Counted from the stretch's first letter, positions 1 to 7,414 are shown. The stretch is DNA of 10,073 nt from JAIPJA01 sp964390115 (GCA_964390115.1 CAYMGT010000032.1:1-10073); one strand, 5' to 3'. Numbers and translations: made by a program. Notes: generated by a model not told the origin, from the letters alone.

Positions 1-49
1 AGCTAATAAGAGTGAAGCTGATTATATAAAGAAGATTTTAAATAAATAG
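1..49 (+). CDS. C-terminal end of an upstream gene (partial, hypothetical)
   Basis: An open frame enters from the left edge (first full codon at 2-4) and reads ANKSEADYIKKILNK before a TAG stop at 47-49. The tail is lysine-rich, as expected of a protein C-terminus, and a strong intrinsic terminator starts 33 nt later, which supports a real gene ending here. Only 15 codons are visible, so nothing can be said about function. It could also be a chance open frame. Confidence 0.5.
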   Translation, partial: ANKSEADYIKKILNK

Positions 50-81
50 TATTTTCAGATAAATAGATTTAGATGATAAAG

Positions 82-113
82 AAAAAGACCGTTTGTTTAA
101 ACGGTCTTTTTTT
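82..113 (+). terminator. Intrinsic terminator of the upstream gene, probably bidirectional
   Basis: A perfect 8-bp stem, GACCGTTT (87-94) with AAACGGTC (99-106), is closed by the 4-nt loop GTTT and followed by seven T residues (107-113). The stem is preceded by five A residues (82-86), which pair with the T run and make a U-tract when read from the other strand, so it can stop transcription in both directions. It isolates the flotillin cassette from the gene on the left. Confidence 0.9.
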
Positions 114-248
114 GAAATCATATGATATCTTTATAGGATATTTTAGTTTTGATTAATAATTATTCATATAACTATTATGTCAGCTGAGGTGTTCTTTTTA
201 TTGATTAATTTAATGTTGCACTTCGGAGTAGAATGTAGCCTTTAACTA

Positions 249-277
249 TTGACAAGATATAGAATTTAGTATATACT
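249..277 (+). promoter_or_regulatory. Consensus sigma70-type promoter of the flotillin gene
   Basis: TTGACA (249-254) is a perfect -35 element. It is followed by a 17-nt spacer and TATACT (272-277), a 5-of-6 match to the -10 consensus. The predicted transcript start is near 284, giving a leader of about 76 nt before the ATG at 360. This is the strongest promoter in the window by consensus match. Confidence 0.85.
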
Positions 278-281
278 AATA

Positions 282-319
282 AGTTGCGTTAATTGCAACT
301 ATCATGACAGAGTGTCATG
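282..319 (+). promoter_or_regulatory. Two tandem dyads at the start of the flotillin leader
   Basis: Dyad 1 is AGTTGC (282-287) with GCAACT (295-300) around a 7-nt centre. Dyad 2 is CATGACA (303-309) with TGTCATG (313-319) around GAG. Both begin at or just after the predicted transcript start. They could be operators for dimeric regulators, or RNA hairpins near the 5' end that protect the mRNA or modulate translation. Neither has a following U-tract, so they are not terminators. Which role applies cannot be decided from sequence. Confidence 0.55.
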
Positions 320-359
320 TGTATAAGTTCATAAACAATTAAATAAAATTATTTAAAGC

Positions 360-1712
360 ATGGAAAATTTATTGAATTTTTTGCCCATTGTGTATGTCTT
401 GGTTGACGTACTGGTTATTAGCTTATTAATGGTTATTTTTTACCGTAGAGTTGTACCTACGAATATGGTACATATAGTGCAGTCTCAAAAAAAGACTACT
501 TCTTATGGTACAGATCAAGAAGGAAGTAATGTTTATTATGCCTGGCCATCGTGGTTTCCTAAAATTGGGGTTACGGTGATTAAGTTGCCGGTTTCAAATT
601 TCGATTTATCATTAAAAGATTATGAGGCTTATGACACCGATCGAGTTCCTTTTATAGTAGATGTTACTGCTTTTTTTCGTATTTCTGATACGAGTAAGGC
701 CGCTAAACGCATAAAGGATGTTGATGGATTAATAAAGCAACTATCATTGATTACTCAAGGTTCTGTTAGAAGGGTTTTAGCTTCTGATGAAATAAATGCC
801 ATTATGATTGAACGTTCGAAATTTGGTGATGCATTCACTGAACAACTTAAAGATTTATTAGATGAATGGGGCGTTGAGTCAGTAAAATCAATGGAGTTGA
901 TGGATATCCGCGATGCAGACGGTTCAAAAGTTATTTCCAATATTATGGCTAAAAAGAAATCTGCTATTGAGATGGAGAGCCGTGTAGAAGTAGCAAAAAA
1001 TGACCAGGCTGCAGAAACTGCAGAAATTGATGCTAAGCAGGCTGTTGATATTCGTCAGCAAGATGCCTTACAGGCCGTGGGTCAGCGTACAGCTGAAAAA
1101 AATAAAGAAGTAGGTATTGCTGATGAGCAATCAGAACAGGAGGTGTTGACACAGACAGTAATAACCAAAACTCGAGACATGGATGTTAAAAGAGTTGAGA
1201 AAGTTAAGGCTGCCGAAATTTTACGCGATGAAATGATTGTACAGGCCAATCAAACCAAACTAACAACTGTTATCGTTGCTGAAGGTAATCTTGATGCTAA
1301 AAAACGGGAATCAGAAGGAATTGAGATTGAGGGTGCTGCCAAAGCTGAAGCTGCAAGATTAATGAAATTAGCACCGGTTGCAGCTATGATTGAACTTGCC
1401 AAAGAAATTGGTTCAAACCCTGGTTACCAGAAATATCTGGCGCAAATAGAAGCTATTAAAGCTTATTTAGCTGTTGGAGGAGCACAGGCCGAAGCATTGC
1501 AAAAAGCCGATGTAAAAATTATTGCCAATGCTGGCGATGCAACTTCTGGGATGAAAAACGCAATGGATTTGTTTACCTCTAAGGGTGGCACAAATTTGGC
1601 ATCCATGATTGAAGCTTTTTCTCAAACCCCAATGGGTTCATCGTTATTGAGTTCACTTGGCGTAGAAGATTCTGTAAAAGACGCAGGAAAAAAGAATTCA
1701 GATGAAGTATAA
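360..1712 (+). CDS. Flotillin-like SPFH/Band 7 membrane scaffold protein
   Basis: This is a 450-residue flotillin-type protein. It has one N-terminal hydrophobic segment (about residues 5-28) followed by YRR, which places the rest in the cytoplasm. An SPFH/Band 7 domain spans about 30-205. A long charged, alanine- and glutamate-rich coiled-coil region spans about 205-345, and the flotillin tail follows, with an IIANAG-type motif near 388-393. Flotillins oligomerise on the inner face of the membrane and organise ordered microdomains; the specific client proteins here are unknown. The gene stands alone with its own promoter (249-277) and terminator (1734-1763). Its GC content is higher than its neighbours: by hand, 57 of 120 bases in 961-1080, against 30 of 120 in uvrB 2521-2640. 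It also uses more CGN arginine and GCC/GCA alanine codons, which suggests acquisition or a different expression class. A 7-bp hairpin (1702-1719) spans its stop codon. The ATG at 360 is the first in frame and has no Shine-Dalgarno motif. Confidence 0.88.
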   Translation: MENLLNFLPIVYVLVDVLVISLLMVIFYRRVVPTNMVHIVQSQKKTTSYGTDQEGSNVYYAWPSWFPKIGVTVIKLPVSNFDLSLKDYEAYDTDRVPFIVDVTAFFRISDTSKAAKRIKDVDGLIKQLSLITQGSVRRVLASDEINAIMIERSKFGDAFTEQLKDLLDEWGVESVKSMELMDIRDADGSKVISNIMAKKKSAIEMESRVEVAKNDQAAETAEIDAKQAVDIRQQDALQAVGQRTAEKNKEVGIADEQSEQEVLTQTVITKTRDMDVKRVEKVKAAEILRDEMIVQANQTKLTTVIVAEGNLDAKKRESEGIEIEGAAKAEAARLMKLAPVAAMIELAKEIGSNPGYQKYLAQIEAIKAYLAVGGAQAEALQKADVKIIANAGDATSGMKNAMDLFTSKGGTNLASMIEAFSQTPMGSSLLSSLGVEDSVKDAGKKNSDEV

Positions 1713-1733
1713 ACTTCATTGAAACATAATACC

Positions 1734-1763
1734 CCGAGCACAATTAAGTGCTCGGTTTTTTTT
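1734..1763 (+). terminator. Intrinsic terminator of the flotillin gene
   Basis: A perfect 8-bp GC-rich stem, CCGAGCAC (1734-1741) with GTGCTCGG (1748-1755), carries a 6-nt loop and is followed directly by eight T residues (1756-1763). It lies 21 nt after the flotillin stop codon and separates that gene from the uvr operon promoter. Confidence 0.95.
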
Positions 1764-1795
1764 ATTTAAATTAATTAACTTATTTATAATCTCCC

Positions 1796-1824
1796 TTGCT
1801 AGACTTACATGTATTTGTTATAAT
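1796..1824 (+). promoter_or_regulatory. Extended -10 promoter of the uvrBAC operon
   Basis: TTGCTA (1796-1801, 4 of 6 matches to the -35 consensus) is followed by a 17-nt spacer and a perfect TATAAT (1819-1824). The -10 is preceded by TGT, giving an extended TGnTATAAT element. Transcription should start near 1831, only about 17 nt before the uvrB ATG. I do not see a recognisable LexA/SOS box (neither the CTGT-N8-ACAG type nor the GAAC-N4-GTTC type) over this promoter, so damage induction is not evident. Confidence 0.82.
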
Positions 1825-1847
1825 ATCATCTCTAGTTTTAGAAATAT

Positions 1848-3722
1848 ATGGTTAAAATTGCTAAGAGACAATTCGAATTAGTTTCAAAGTATCAGCCCTT
1901 AGGAGATCAACCGGGGGCTATTTTGAGTTTAAAAAAGGGAATTGATAAAGATTATCGCTTCCAAACTCTTTTAGGAGTTACAGGTTCTGGTAAAACCTTT
2001 ACCATGGCTAATATTATAGATAAAACCACTTCTCCGGTTTTAGTTATGGCGCCTAATAAGGCCCTAGCGGCTCAACTATATAGAGAGTATAAAAACTTTT
2101 TTCCAAAAAATAATGTGAATTATTTTGTTTCTTATTATGACTATTATCAGCCCGAGGCTTATCTTCCTATTACAGATACCTATATAGGTAAAGAAGCAAT
2201 GATAAATGAAGAAATAGATAGATTTCGTCATGAGGCAACTAGTGCCTTACTTAGTAGAAATGATGTTATAGTAGTGGCTTCAGTTTCTTGTATATATAAT
2301 CTCGGTGTACCAGTTAATTACTTACAATCTTCACTTAGACTTGCGCAGGGTCAAACTATTACTAGAGGAGATTTGATTTCTCAACTAATTAAAATTCAAT
2401 TTACTCGCACTAATAGTATTTTAGAGAGAGGAGAGTTTAGGGTTAGAGGTGATATTATTGAAGTAATACCTTCCTCTAAAAAAACCTATTACAGAATAGA
2501 GCTTAAGGATCAAAAAATTAAAAATCTATATTTAGTTGATGGTTTAACTTACAAAATAAAAGAGGAACTTGTAGAAATTGTAATTTTTCCAGCTAAACAT
2601 TTTATCTCTAGTAAACCTCAAATTGAAGTAGCTATAAAAGATATAAAAACTGAATTAAAAGATAGGCTCAAATATTTTAAAAAGAATAACTTACTTTTAG
2701 AGGCACAAAGACTGGAGAGAAGAACGCGCTATGACATGGAAATGCTTAGAACTTTAGGTTATTGTCATGGAATTGAAAACTACTCACGACACTTGTCAGG
2801 TAAGTTATCAGGTGAAGCCCCTGATAGTCTTTTAGCCTATTTTCCTAAAGATAAAGATGGTAAGCCAGATTTCTTAACTATTATAGACGAGTCTCACATA
2901 GCCGTGCCTCAAATTGGTGGGATGTTTGCTGGTGATAAAAGTCGTAAAAATAATTTAGTTAAATATGGTTGGCGCTTACCTTCAGCTTTAGATAACAGGC
3001 CTTTAAAGTTTGATGAATTTTTAGATAGAGTTAATAAAATAATCTTTACCACCGCCACTCCAGGTAAATGGGAAAATGAAAAATCACAAAATATTGCTCG
3101 GCAGGTAATACGTCCCACAGGTTTAGTAGATCCGCCAATAGTGGTTAAACCAGTTTTCGATAAAGCTACTAATTGGAGTCAAATTGATGATATTGTAAAG
3201 ATTGTAAAGGAGGATATAAAAATAAGTGAAAGGGTGATTATAAACACCTTAACTAAAAAACAGGCTGAAGATTTAGTAGATTATTTAAAGAAGACTGATA
3301 TTAAATCAAGTTACTTACATTCAGATGTTAAACTAGTTGAGAGAACTCAAATACTTAAGACTTTTAGAGAAGGTAAATTTAATGTTTTAGTGGGAGTTAA
3401 TTTACTTAGAGAAGGTTTAGATTTACCAGAGGTAGTTTTAGTAGCTATTTTAGATGCTGATAGAGAAGGTTTCTTACGTAGTCGCACTTCACTTATGCAA
3501 ACTATGGGTAGAGCAGCTAGAAATGTTTCAGGTAGAGTAATTCTTTACGCTGATAATATAACAGATTCTATAAAGTTTGCTATAAATGAAGTAGAAACAA
3601 GGCGAAAAAAACAATTAGCCTATAATAAAAAAGAAGGTATAAAACCCAAGACTATTAAAAAAGATATTGAGGATTTTTTAGACTTTGATAGTTTTAAGAA
3701 AGGTGATAAGAAAAATAAATAA
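1848..3722 (+). CDS. uvrB: Excinuclease ABC subunit B (UvrB), lacking the C-terminal UVR domain
   Basis: UvrB is the damage-verifying helicase-like subunit of nucleotide excision repair. UvrA loads it onto DNA and UvrC then incises. Residues 43-50 form the Walker A motif GVTGSGKT (K49). The tyrosine-rich beta-hairpin that clamps DNA is intact (Y96, Y97, Y99, Y100, Y105). The UvrA-binding domain 2 follows, with the RGEFRVRGD segment. The DESH box is at 347-350, the SALDNRPL segment is conserved, and motif VI QTMGRAARN spans about 551-559. The protein is 624 residues against about 660-675 in the family. It ends in a lysine-rich tail shortly after the KTIKKDIEDF segment, so the C-terminal UVR (UvrB/C-interaction) helical hairpin is absent. 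The frame ends in a clean TAA with no downstream remnant, so this is not an obvious frameshift. It is first in the operon, 8 nt before uvrA. Confidence 0.97.
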   Translation: MVKIAKRQFELVSKYQPLGDQPGAILSLKKGIDKDYRFQTLLGVTGSGKTFTMANIIDKTTSPVLVMAPNKALAAQLYREYKNFFPKNNVNYFVSYYDYYQPEAYLPITDTYIGKEAMINEEIDRFRHEATSALLSRNDVIVVASVSCIYNLGVPVNYLQSSLRLAQGQTITRGDLISQLIKIQFTRTNSILERGEFRVRGDIIEVIPSSKKTYYRIELKDQKIKNLYLVDGLTYKIKEELVEIVIFPAKHFISSKPQIEVAIKDIKTELKDRLKYFKKNNLLLEAQRLERRTRYDMEMLRTLGYCHGIENYSRHLSGKLSGEAPDSLLAYFPKDKDGKPDFLTIIDESHIAVPQIGGMFAGDKSRKNNLVKYGWRLPSALDNRPLKFDEFLDRVNKIIFTTATPGKWENEKSQNIARQVIRPTGLVDPPIVVKPVFDKATNWSQIDDIVKIVKEDIKISERVIINTLTKKQAEDLVDYLKKTDIKSSYLHSDVKLVERTQILKTFREGKFNVLVGVNLLREGLDLPEVVLVAILDADREGFLRSRTSLMQTMGRAARNVSGRVILYADNITDSIKFAINEVETRRKKQLAYNKKEGIKPKTIKKDIEDFLDFDSFKKGDKKNK

Positions 3723-3730
3723 TTTAATAT

Positions 3731-6232
3731 ATGGATAATAATATAAATATAAAAGGTGCAAAAATGCACAATTTAAAAAATATCAGTTTAACTATTCCGC
3801 ACAATAAATTAACTGTTATTACAGGAGTTTCTGGTTCCGGTAAATCTTCTTTAGCTTTTGATACTATTTTTGCAGAAGGACAAAGGCAATATGTTGAGTC
3901 TTTATCTCCATATATTCGCCAATTTTTGGGACAAAAAAAACCAGCTGATGTAGATGAGATTATTGGTTTAGCGCCATCTATTTCTATTGATCAAAAAGCT
4001 TTAAGTCATAATCCTCGCTCTACAGTGGGAACTTTGACAGAAATATATGATTATCTTAGAGTTCTATATTCTCGCTTAGGAGAGGTCTTTTGTCCTGTCT
4101 GTTCTCATAAGATTGAGAAGCTTAGTTTAGAGGAAATAGTTGATATTGTTATTTCCCAAGCCTTAAAAGCTAAAGAAACCGAGGTAGAAATTATTTCTCC
4201 ACTAGTTAGAGCTAGAAAAGGTGAGTACTATCAACTTCTTTATGATTATTTTTCTTTAGGATATAGTGAGGTTATCGTTGATGGTAAAAGACGAAGGTTG
4301 TCAGAAAAAATAAATATAAATCCCAAACAAAAACATGATATTAGTTTAGTGGTAGATAAAGTGCTAGTAACAGATCAAACAAGATTATTTGAAGCTATAG
4401 AAAATTCTTTAGCTTTTTCCAAAGGTTTAGTTGTAAGTAGATTAATTAAAAGTAATAAAGAACATCTTTTATCTTCAAATTGGACTTGTCCTTATGATAA
4501 TTTTTCTTTTCCAGAAGTAGAACCTCGTTTATTCTCCTTCAATAGTCCCGCAGGTGCTTGCCCAGAGTGTCATGGATTAGGGCAATTAGGTTTTAGAAGT
4601 CAGGTAGTTTGTCCTAAGTGTATGGGCCAAAGATTAAAAGAAGAGGCTTTATCAGTTAAAATTGAAGGTAAAAATATTTATGAACTTAGTTCGCTTAGTA
4701 TTTTAGAGACCTATAACTTTTTCAATACTTATTACGAAAAGATTAATGATAGGCAGAAAAAAATTGCCGAAAATATTATAATAACCGTAATTGATAGACT
4801 TTATTTTCTTCTACAAGTTGGTTTAGATTATTTAAATTTAAGCCGAGAGGCAGGTACACTGTCAGGTGGAGAAGCACAAAGAATTAGATTGTCTTCACAA
4901 ATTGGCTCTCAATTATCTCGTACTCTTTATGTTTTAGACGAGCCTACTATTGGTCTACACGAAAGGGATACAGATAAATTAATTAAAACTTTAAAAGCTC
5001 TTAGAGATAAGAATAATACCGTAATTATAGTTGAACATGACGAGAGAACTATTATGGCTTCGGATTATTTAGTTGACTTAGGCCCCTTAGCTGGTCGTCA
5101 CGGAGGTAAAATTGAAGCTATAGGGGAGACTAAAGATTTACTTGAAAATAAGGCTAAGTATAAGTCTTTAACTCTAGATTATTTAAGAGGAGATAAAAAA
5201 GTAGATATTAGCGAAGATAGACGTAGTCGTCGCACAGAAGAAATTAAACTTATTGGAGCTTCAGCTAATAATTTAAAAAATATTAGTGTTAAAATTCCTT
5301 TGAGAAAATTAGTAGGAATTTCTGGAATCTCAGGATCAGGTAAGTCTTCGCTTCTGTATGATGTTTTGTATAAAAATTTAGCACAGATAAAAAATAAGTT
5401 AAATAGAAATGTAAAATTAGAAAATTTAAAAAAATTTATCGGTTCAGAGTATATTGATAAAGTAGTAGTAATTGACCAATCACCAATCGGTCGAACTCCT
5501 CGCTCTAACCCAGCTACTTATACAGGAATCTTTACTCCGATTAGAGATTTTTTTGCTGAACTTCCTGAAGCTAAAGAGAGAGCCTATTCTTTATCTAGAT
5601 TTTCTTTTAATCGCCCAGGGGGACGGTGTGAGTCTTGTCAGGGAGCAGGATTTAACTTAATAGAAATGCATTTTTTACCACCTGTGCTAGTTGAATGCGA
5701 AGTTTGTCATGGTAAACGTTTTAATAGAGAAACATTGCAAATAAAATATAAAGGGTTGAGCATTGCTGATATTTTGAGCTTGACTATAAACGAGGCAGTT
5801 GATGTTTTCAAGGATCAATATCAAATAACCGATAAGTTAAAAGTATTGCAAGAAGTAGGTTTAGGTTATCTACAACTTGGTCAAAGTGCTACTACGCTCT
5901 CAGGTGGAGAAGCTCAGAGAATAAAGTTAGCTAAAGAGCTTACTCATGTTTTAGGCAAAAAAACCCTGTATCTCTTAGATGAGCCGACAGTTGGTCTGCA
6001 TTACTATGACATAGAATTACTGCTAAAAGTTTTAAATAAGTTAGTAAATAGAAGCAATTCAGTTTTAGTAATAGAGCATAATTTGTATATGTTAAAAGCC
6101 ATGGATCATATAATTGACCTTGGCCCAGAAGGGGGCTACAAAGGAGGTGAAGTGGTAGCTGAGGGACCTCCGGAGCAAATTGTTAAGACTAAAGCCAGTA
6201 TTACAGGAGAATATTTAAAAGATTATTTATGA
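3731..6232 (+). CDS. uvrA: Excinuclease ABC subunit A (UvrA), lacking the insertion domain
   Basis: UvrA is the dimeric ABC-type ATPase that finds lesions and loads UvrB. Both ATPase modules are complete: Walker A at 32-39 (K38) and around K538, LSGGEAQR signatures at 377-384 and 723-730, and Walker B DEPT at 403-406 and 750-753. The UvrB-binding domain is present after C121/C124. Zinc-ligand pairs are C277/C280, C294/C297, and the signature-II finger C633/C636 with C656/C659. The protein has 833 residues against about 940. Between C280 and C294 only 13 residues remain where E. coli UvrA has the roughly 100-residue insertion domain; the second half then aligns at a constant offset (C633 here to C740 there), so this one deletion explains the whole shortening. 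The usual CPxC at 253-256 reads C-P-Y-D, so one cysteine ligand is missing. It is not the UvrA2 class, which lacks the UvrB-binding domain. The TGA stop overlaps the uvrC ATG. Confidence 0.97.
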   Translation: MDNNINIKGAKMHNLKNISLTIPHNKLTVITGVSGSGKSSLAFDTIFAEGQRQYVESLSPYIRQFLGQKKPADVDEIIGLAPSISIDQKALSHNPRSTVGTLTEIYDYLRVLYSRLGEVFCPVCSHKIEKLSLEEIVDIVISQALKAKETEVEIISPLVRARKGEYYQLLYDYFSLGYSEVIVDGKRRRLSEKININPKQKHDISLVVDKVLVTDQTRLFEAIENSLAFSKGLVVSRLIKSNKEHLLSSNWTCPYDNFSFPEVEPRLFSFNSPAGACPECHGLGQLGFRSQVVCPKCMGQRLKEEALSVKIEGKNIYELSSLSILETYNFFNTYYEKINDRQKKIAENIIITVIDRLYFLLQVGLDYLNLSREAGTLSGGEAQRIRLSSQIGSQLSRTLYVLDEPTIGLHERDTDKLIKTLKALRDKNNTVIIVEHDERTIMASDYLVDLGPLAGRHGGKIEAIGETKDLLENKAKYKSLTLDYLRGDKKVDISEDRRSRRTEEIKLIGASANNLKNISVKIPLRKLVGISGISGSGKSSLLYDVLYKNLAQIKNKLNRNVKLENLKKFIGSEYIDKVVVIDQSPIGRTPRSNPATYTGIFTPIRDFFAELPEAKERAYSLSRFSFNRPGGRCESCQGAGFNLIEMHFLPPVLVECEVCHGKRFNRETLQIKYKGLSIADILSLTINEAVDVFKDQYQITDKLKVLQEVGLGYLQLGQSATTLSGGEAQRIKLAKELTHVLGKKTLYLLDEPTVGLHYYDIELLLKVLNKLVNRSNSVLVIEHNLYMLKAMDHIIDLGPEGGYKGGEVVAEGPPEQIVKTKASITGEYLKDYL

Positions 6233-7395
6233 ATTTAAAAATAGCTAAAGAAAAATTAAAAACTGTTTCCAAGGGCTCGGGGGTATATAGGTTTTTAGAT
6301 GATAAAAAAGAAATATTATATATCGGTAGAGCGATTAATTTACAGAATCGTTTAAAGCAATATTTTCAAAAAAATGTTGATTCTCGTATAGAAGAAATGG
6401 TTTCTCAGGCTGAAGATTTTCTATATATAGAAACTAGTAGCCTACTAGAGGCAATAATTTTAGAAGCTAAGAACATTAAAAAGTATTGGCCTAAGTATAA
6501 TATTAAAGACAGAGATGATAGATCTTTTTCCTATTTAATGATAAGTAAAAAAGATGATTACCCTAAACCTATAATAATTAGAGGCAGGGAACTTAAAAAA
6601 TTTAGTCCTAAAAATGTTTGGTTATTTGGTCCTTTTCAGTCACAATTTATACTCCACCAAGCTTTAAAGATAGTTAGAAGAGTTTTTCCCTATAGCACTT
6701 GTCAGCCAAGTTGTGGACAGCCTTGTTTTGATTATCAAATTGGGCTTTGTGAAGGAATTTGTTTAGGAAAAATTTCTGTTTTAGATTATAGGGATAATAT
6801 AAAGAAACTTGTTTTACTTTTTCAAGGAGAAAAAAAACAACTTTTTAAGTTGCTTAAAAAAGAAAATCCAGAGAAAATAGTTGCTTTAGAGAATTTACAA
6901 GAAGTAGCTCTACTTCAGAGAGAAAAAGATTTGTCGCAGGCTAGTTTAGAGAGAATTGAGGGCTATGATATTTCTCATTTAAATTCTAAAGAAGCTTTCT
7001 CCTCTTTAGTTGTTTTAAGTAATGGAGAAATAGATAAATCTCAATATCGCCTATTTAAGATATCAGAGGAAAATAGTGGTGATGACTTAAGGTCTCTTAG
7101 AGAGGCCCTAAAGAGACGTTTAAAGCATCATGAGTGGACTTACCCCAATCTTATCTTTATTGATGGTGGAAAGCCTCAAATAGATTTTATTTCTAATTAT
7201 TTTAGTGAGAATAATATTAGAATTCCAATTGTAGGGTTATCTAAATATGGAGGAGATAAGTTAGTTTTTGCTAAAAATATACCTAAAAATATTAAGTTAC
7301 TTATAAGTAGCTTAAAACCAGATTTACTTAAATTAAGAGAAGAGGCTCATCGTTTTAGTTTACAAGCTTCAAGGAGAAGGAGGAAAATTAAGTAA
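6229..7395 (+). CDS. uvrC: Short excinuclease ABC subunit C (UvrC), lacking UVR and helix-hairpin-helix domains
   Basis: UvrC makes both incisions around a lesion held by UvrB. The N-terminal GIY-YIG nuclease is present, with GVY at 18-20, YIG at 31-33, R41, and acidic residues E74 and E79 in the EAIILEAK helix. The cysteine cluster that binds an iron-sulfur centre in E. coli UvrC is kept (C158 or C162, C166, C174, C178). The RNase H-like domain retains all four active-site positions: D247 (GYDISH), D286 (GDD), D312 (IDGGK) and H374 (EEAHRF). The protein has 388 residues against about 600. Only 68 residues separate C178 from D247, where E. coli has about 220, so the UVR domain and linker are gone. 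It stops 14 residues after H374, so the C-terminal (HhH)2 DNA-binding domain is absent. Its ATG overlaps the uvrA stop (ATGA, 6229-6232), implying translational coupling. A homing or regulatory GIY-YIG protein is excluded by the RNase H domain. Confidence 0.93.
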   Translation: MNLKIAKEKLKTVSKGSGVYRFLDDKKEILYIGRAINLQNRLKQYFQKNVDSRIEEMVSQAEDFLYIETSSLLEAIILEAKNIKKYWPKYNIKDRDDRSFSYLMISKKDDYPKPIIIRGRELKKFSPKNVWLFGPFQSQFILHQALKIVRRVFPYSTCQPSCGQPCFDYQIGLCEGICLGKISVLDYRDNIKKLVLLFQGEKKQLFKLLKKENPEKIVALENLQEVALLQREKDLSQASLERIEGYDISHLNSKEAFSSLVVLSNGEIDKSQYRLFKISEENSGDDLRSLREALKRRLKHHEWTYPNLIFIDGGKPQIDFISNYFSENNIRIPIVGLSKYGGDKLVFAKNIPKNIKLLISSLKPDLLKLREEAHRFSLQASRRRRKIK

Positions 7396-7414
7396 AAAAG
7401 TTGAATGTTCAAAT

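Larger units (their letters stand above)
50..359. other. 310-nt intergenic region before the flotillin gene
   Basis: This gap holds the terminator at 82-113, a consensus promoter at 249-277 and two dyads at 282-319. Between 114 and 248 I see no convincing gene. A weaker promoter-like pair lies there: TTGATT (149-154), an 18-nt spacer and TATTAT (173-178). If used, it would give the flotillin mRNA a leader of about 175 nt. I see no tRNA, riboswitch core or small protein gene in this stretch. Confidence 0.6.

Noticed and set aside
755..940. Minus-strand open frame antisense to the flotillin gene.
   Set aside because: It overlaps a well-supported gene, has no promoter or recognisable protein features, and is a coding shadow. 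The same applies to the open frames at 2909-3118 (minus) and 5472-5660 (plus).
1796..1847. LexA/SOS box at the uvr operon promoter.
   Set aside because: Neither CTGT-N8-ACAG nor a GAAC-N4-GTTC type dyad is present.
3731..6232. UvrA assigned to the UvrA2 class because it is short.
   Set aside because: UvrA2 lacks the UvrB-binding domain. Here that domain is present after C121/C124, and the missing part is the insertion domain instead.
6229..6238. UGA recoded as glycine (the Gracilibacteria/SR1 code).
   Set aside because: The uvrA TGA alone would not rule this out, because a TAA follows two codons later. However, no long gene here has an in-frame TGA and all conserved glycines use GGN codons.
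6229..7395. Short uvrC read as a pseudogene or frameshifted fragment.
   Set aside because: All active-site residues are present, the frame is intact, the start is coupled to uvrA, and the missing parts correspond to whole domains, including an internal one. That pattern is not produced by a single frameshift.
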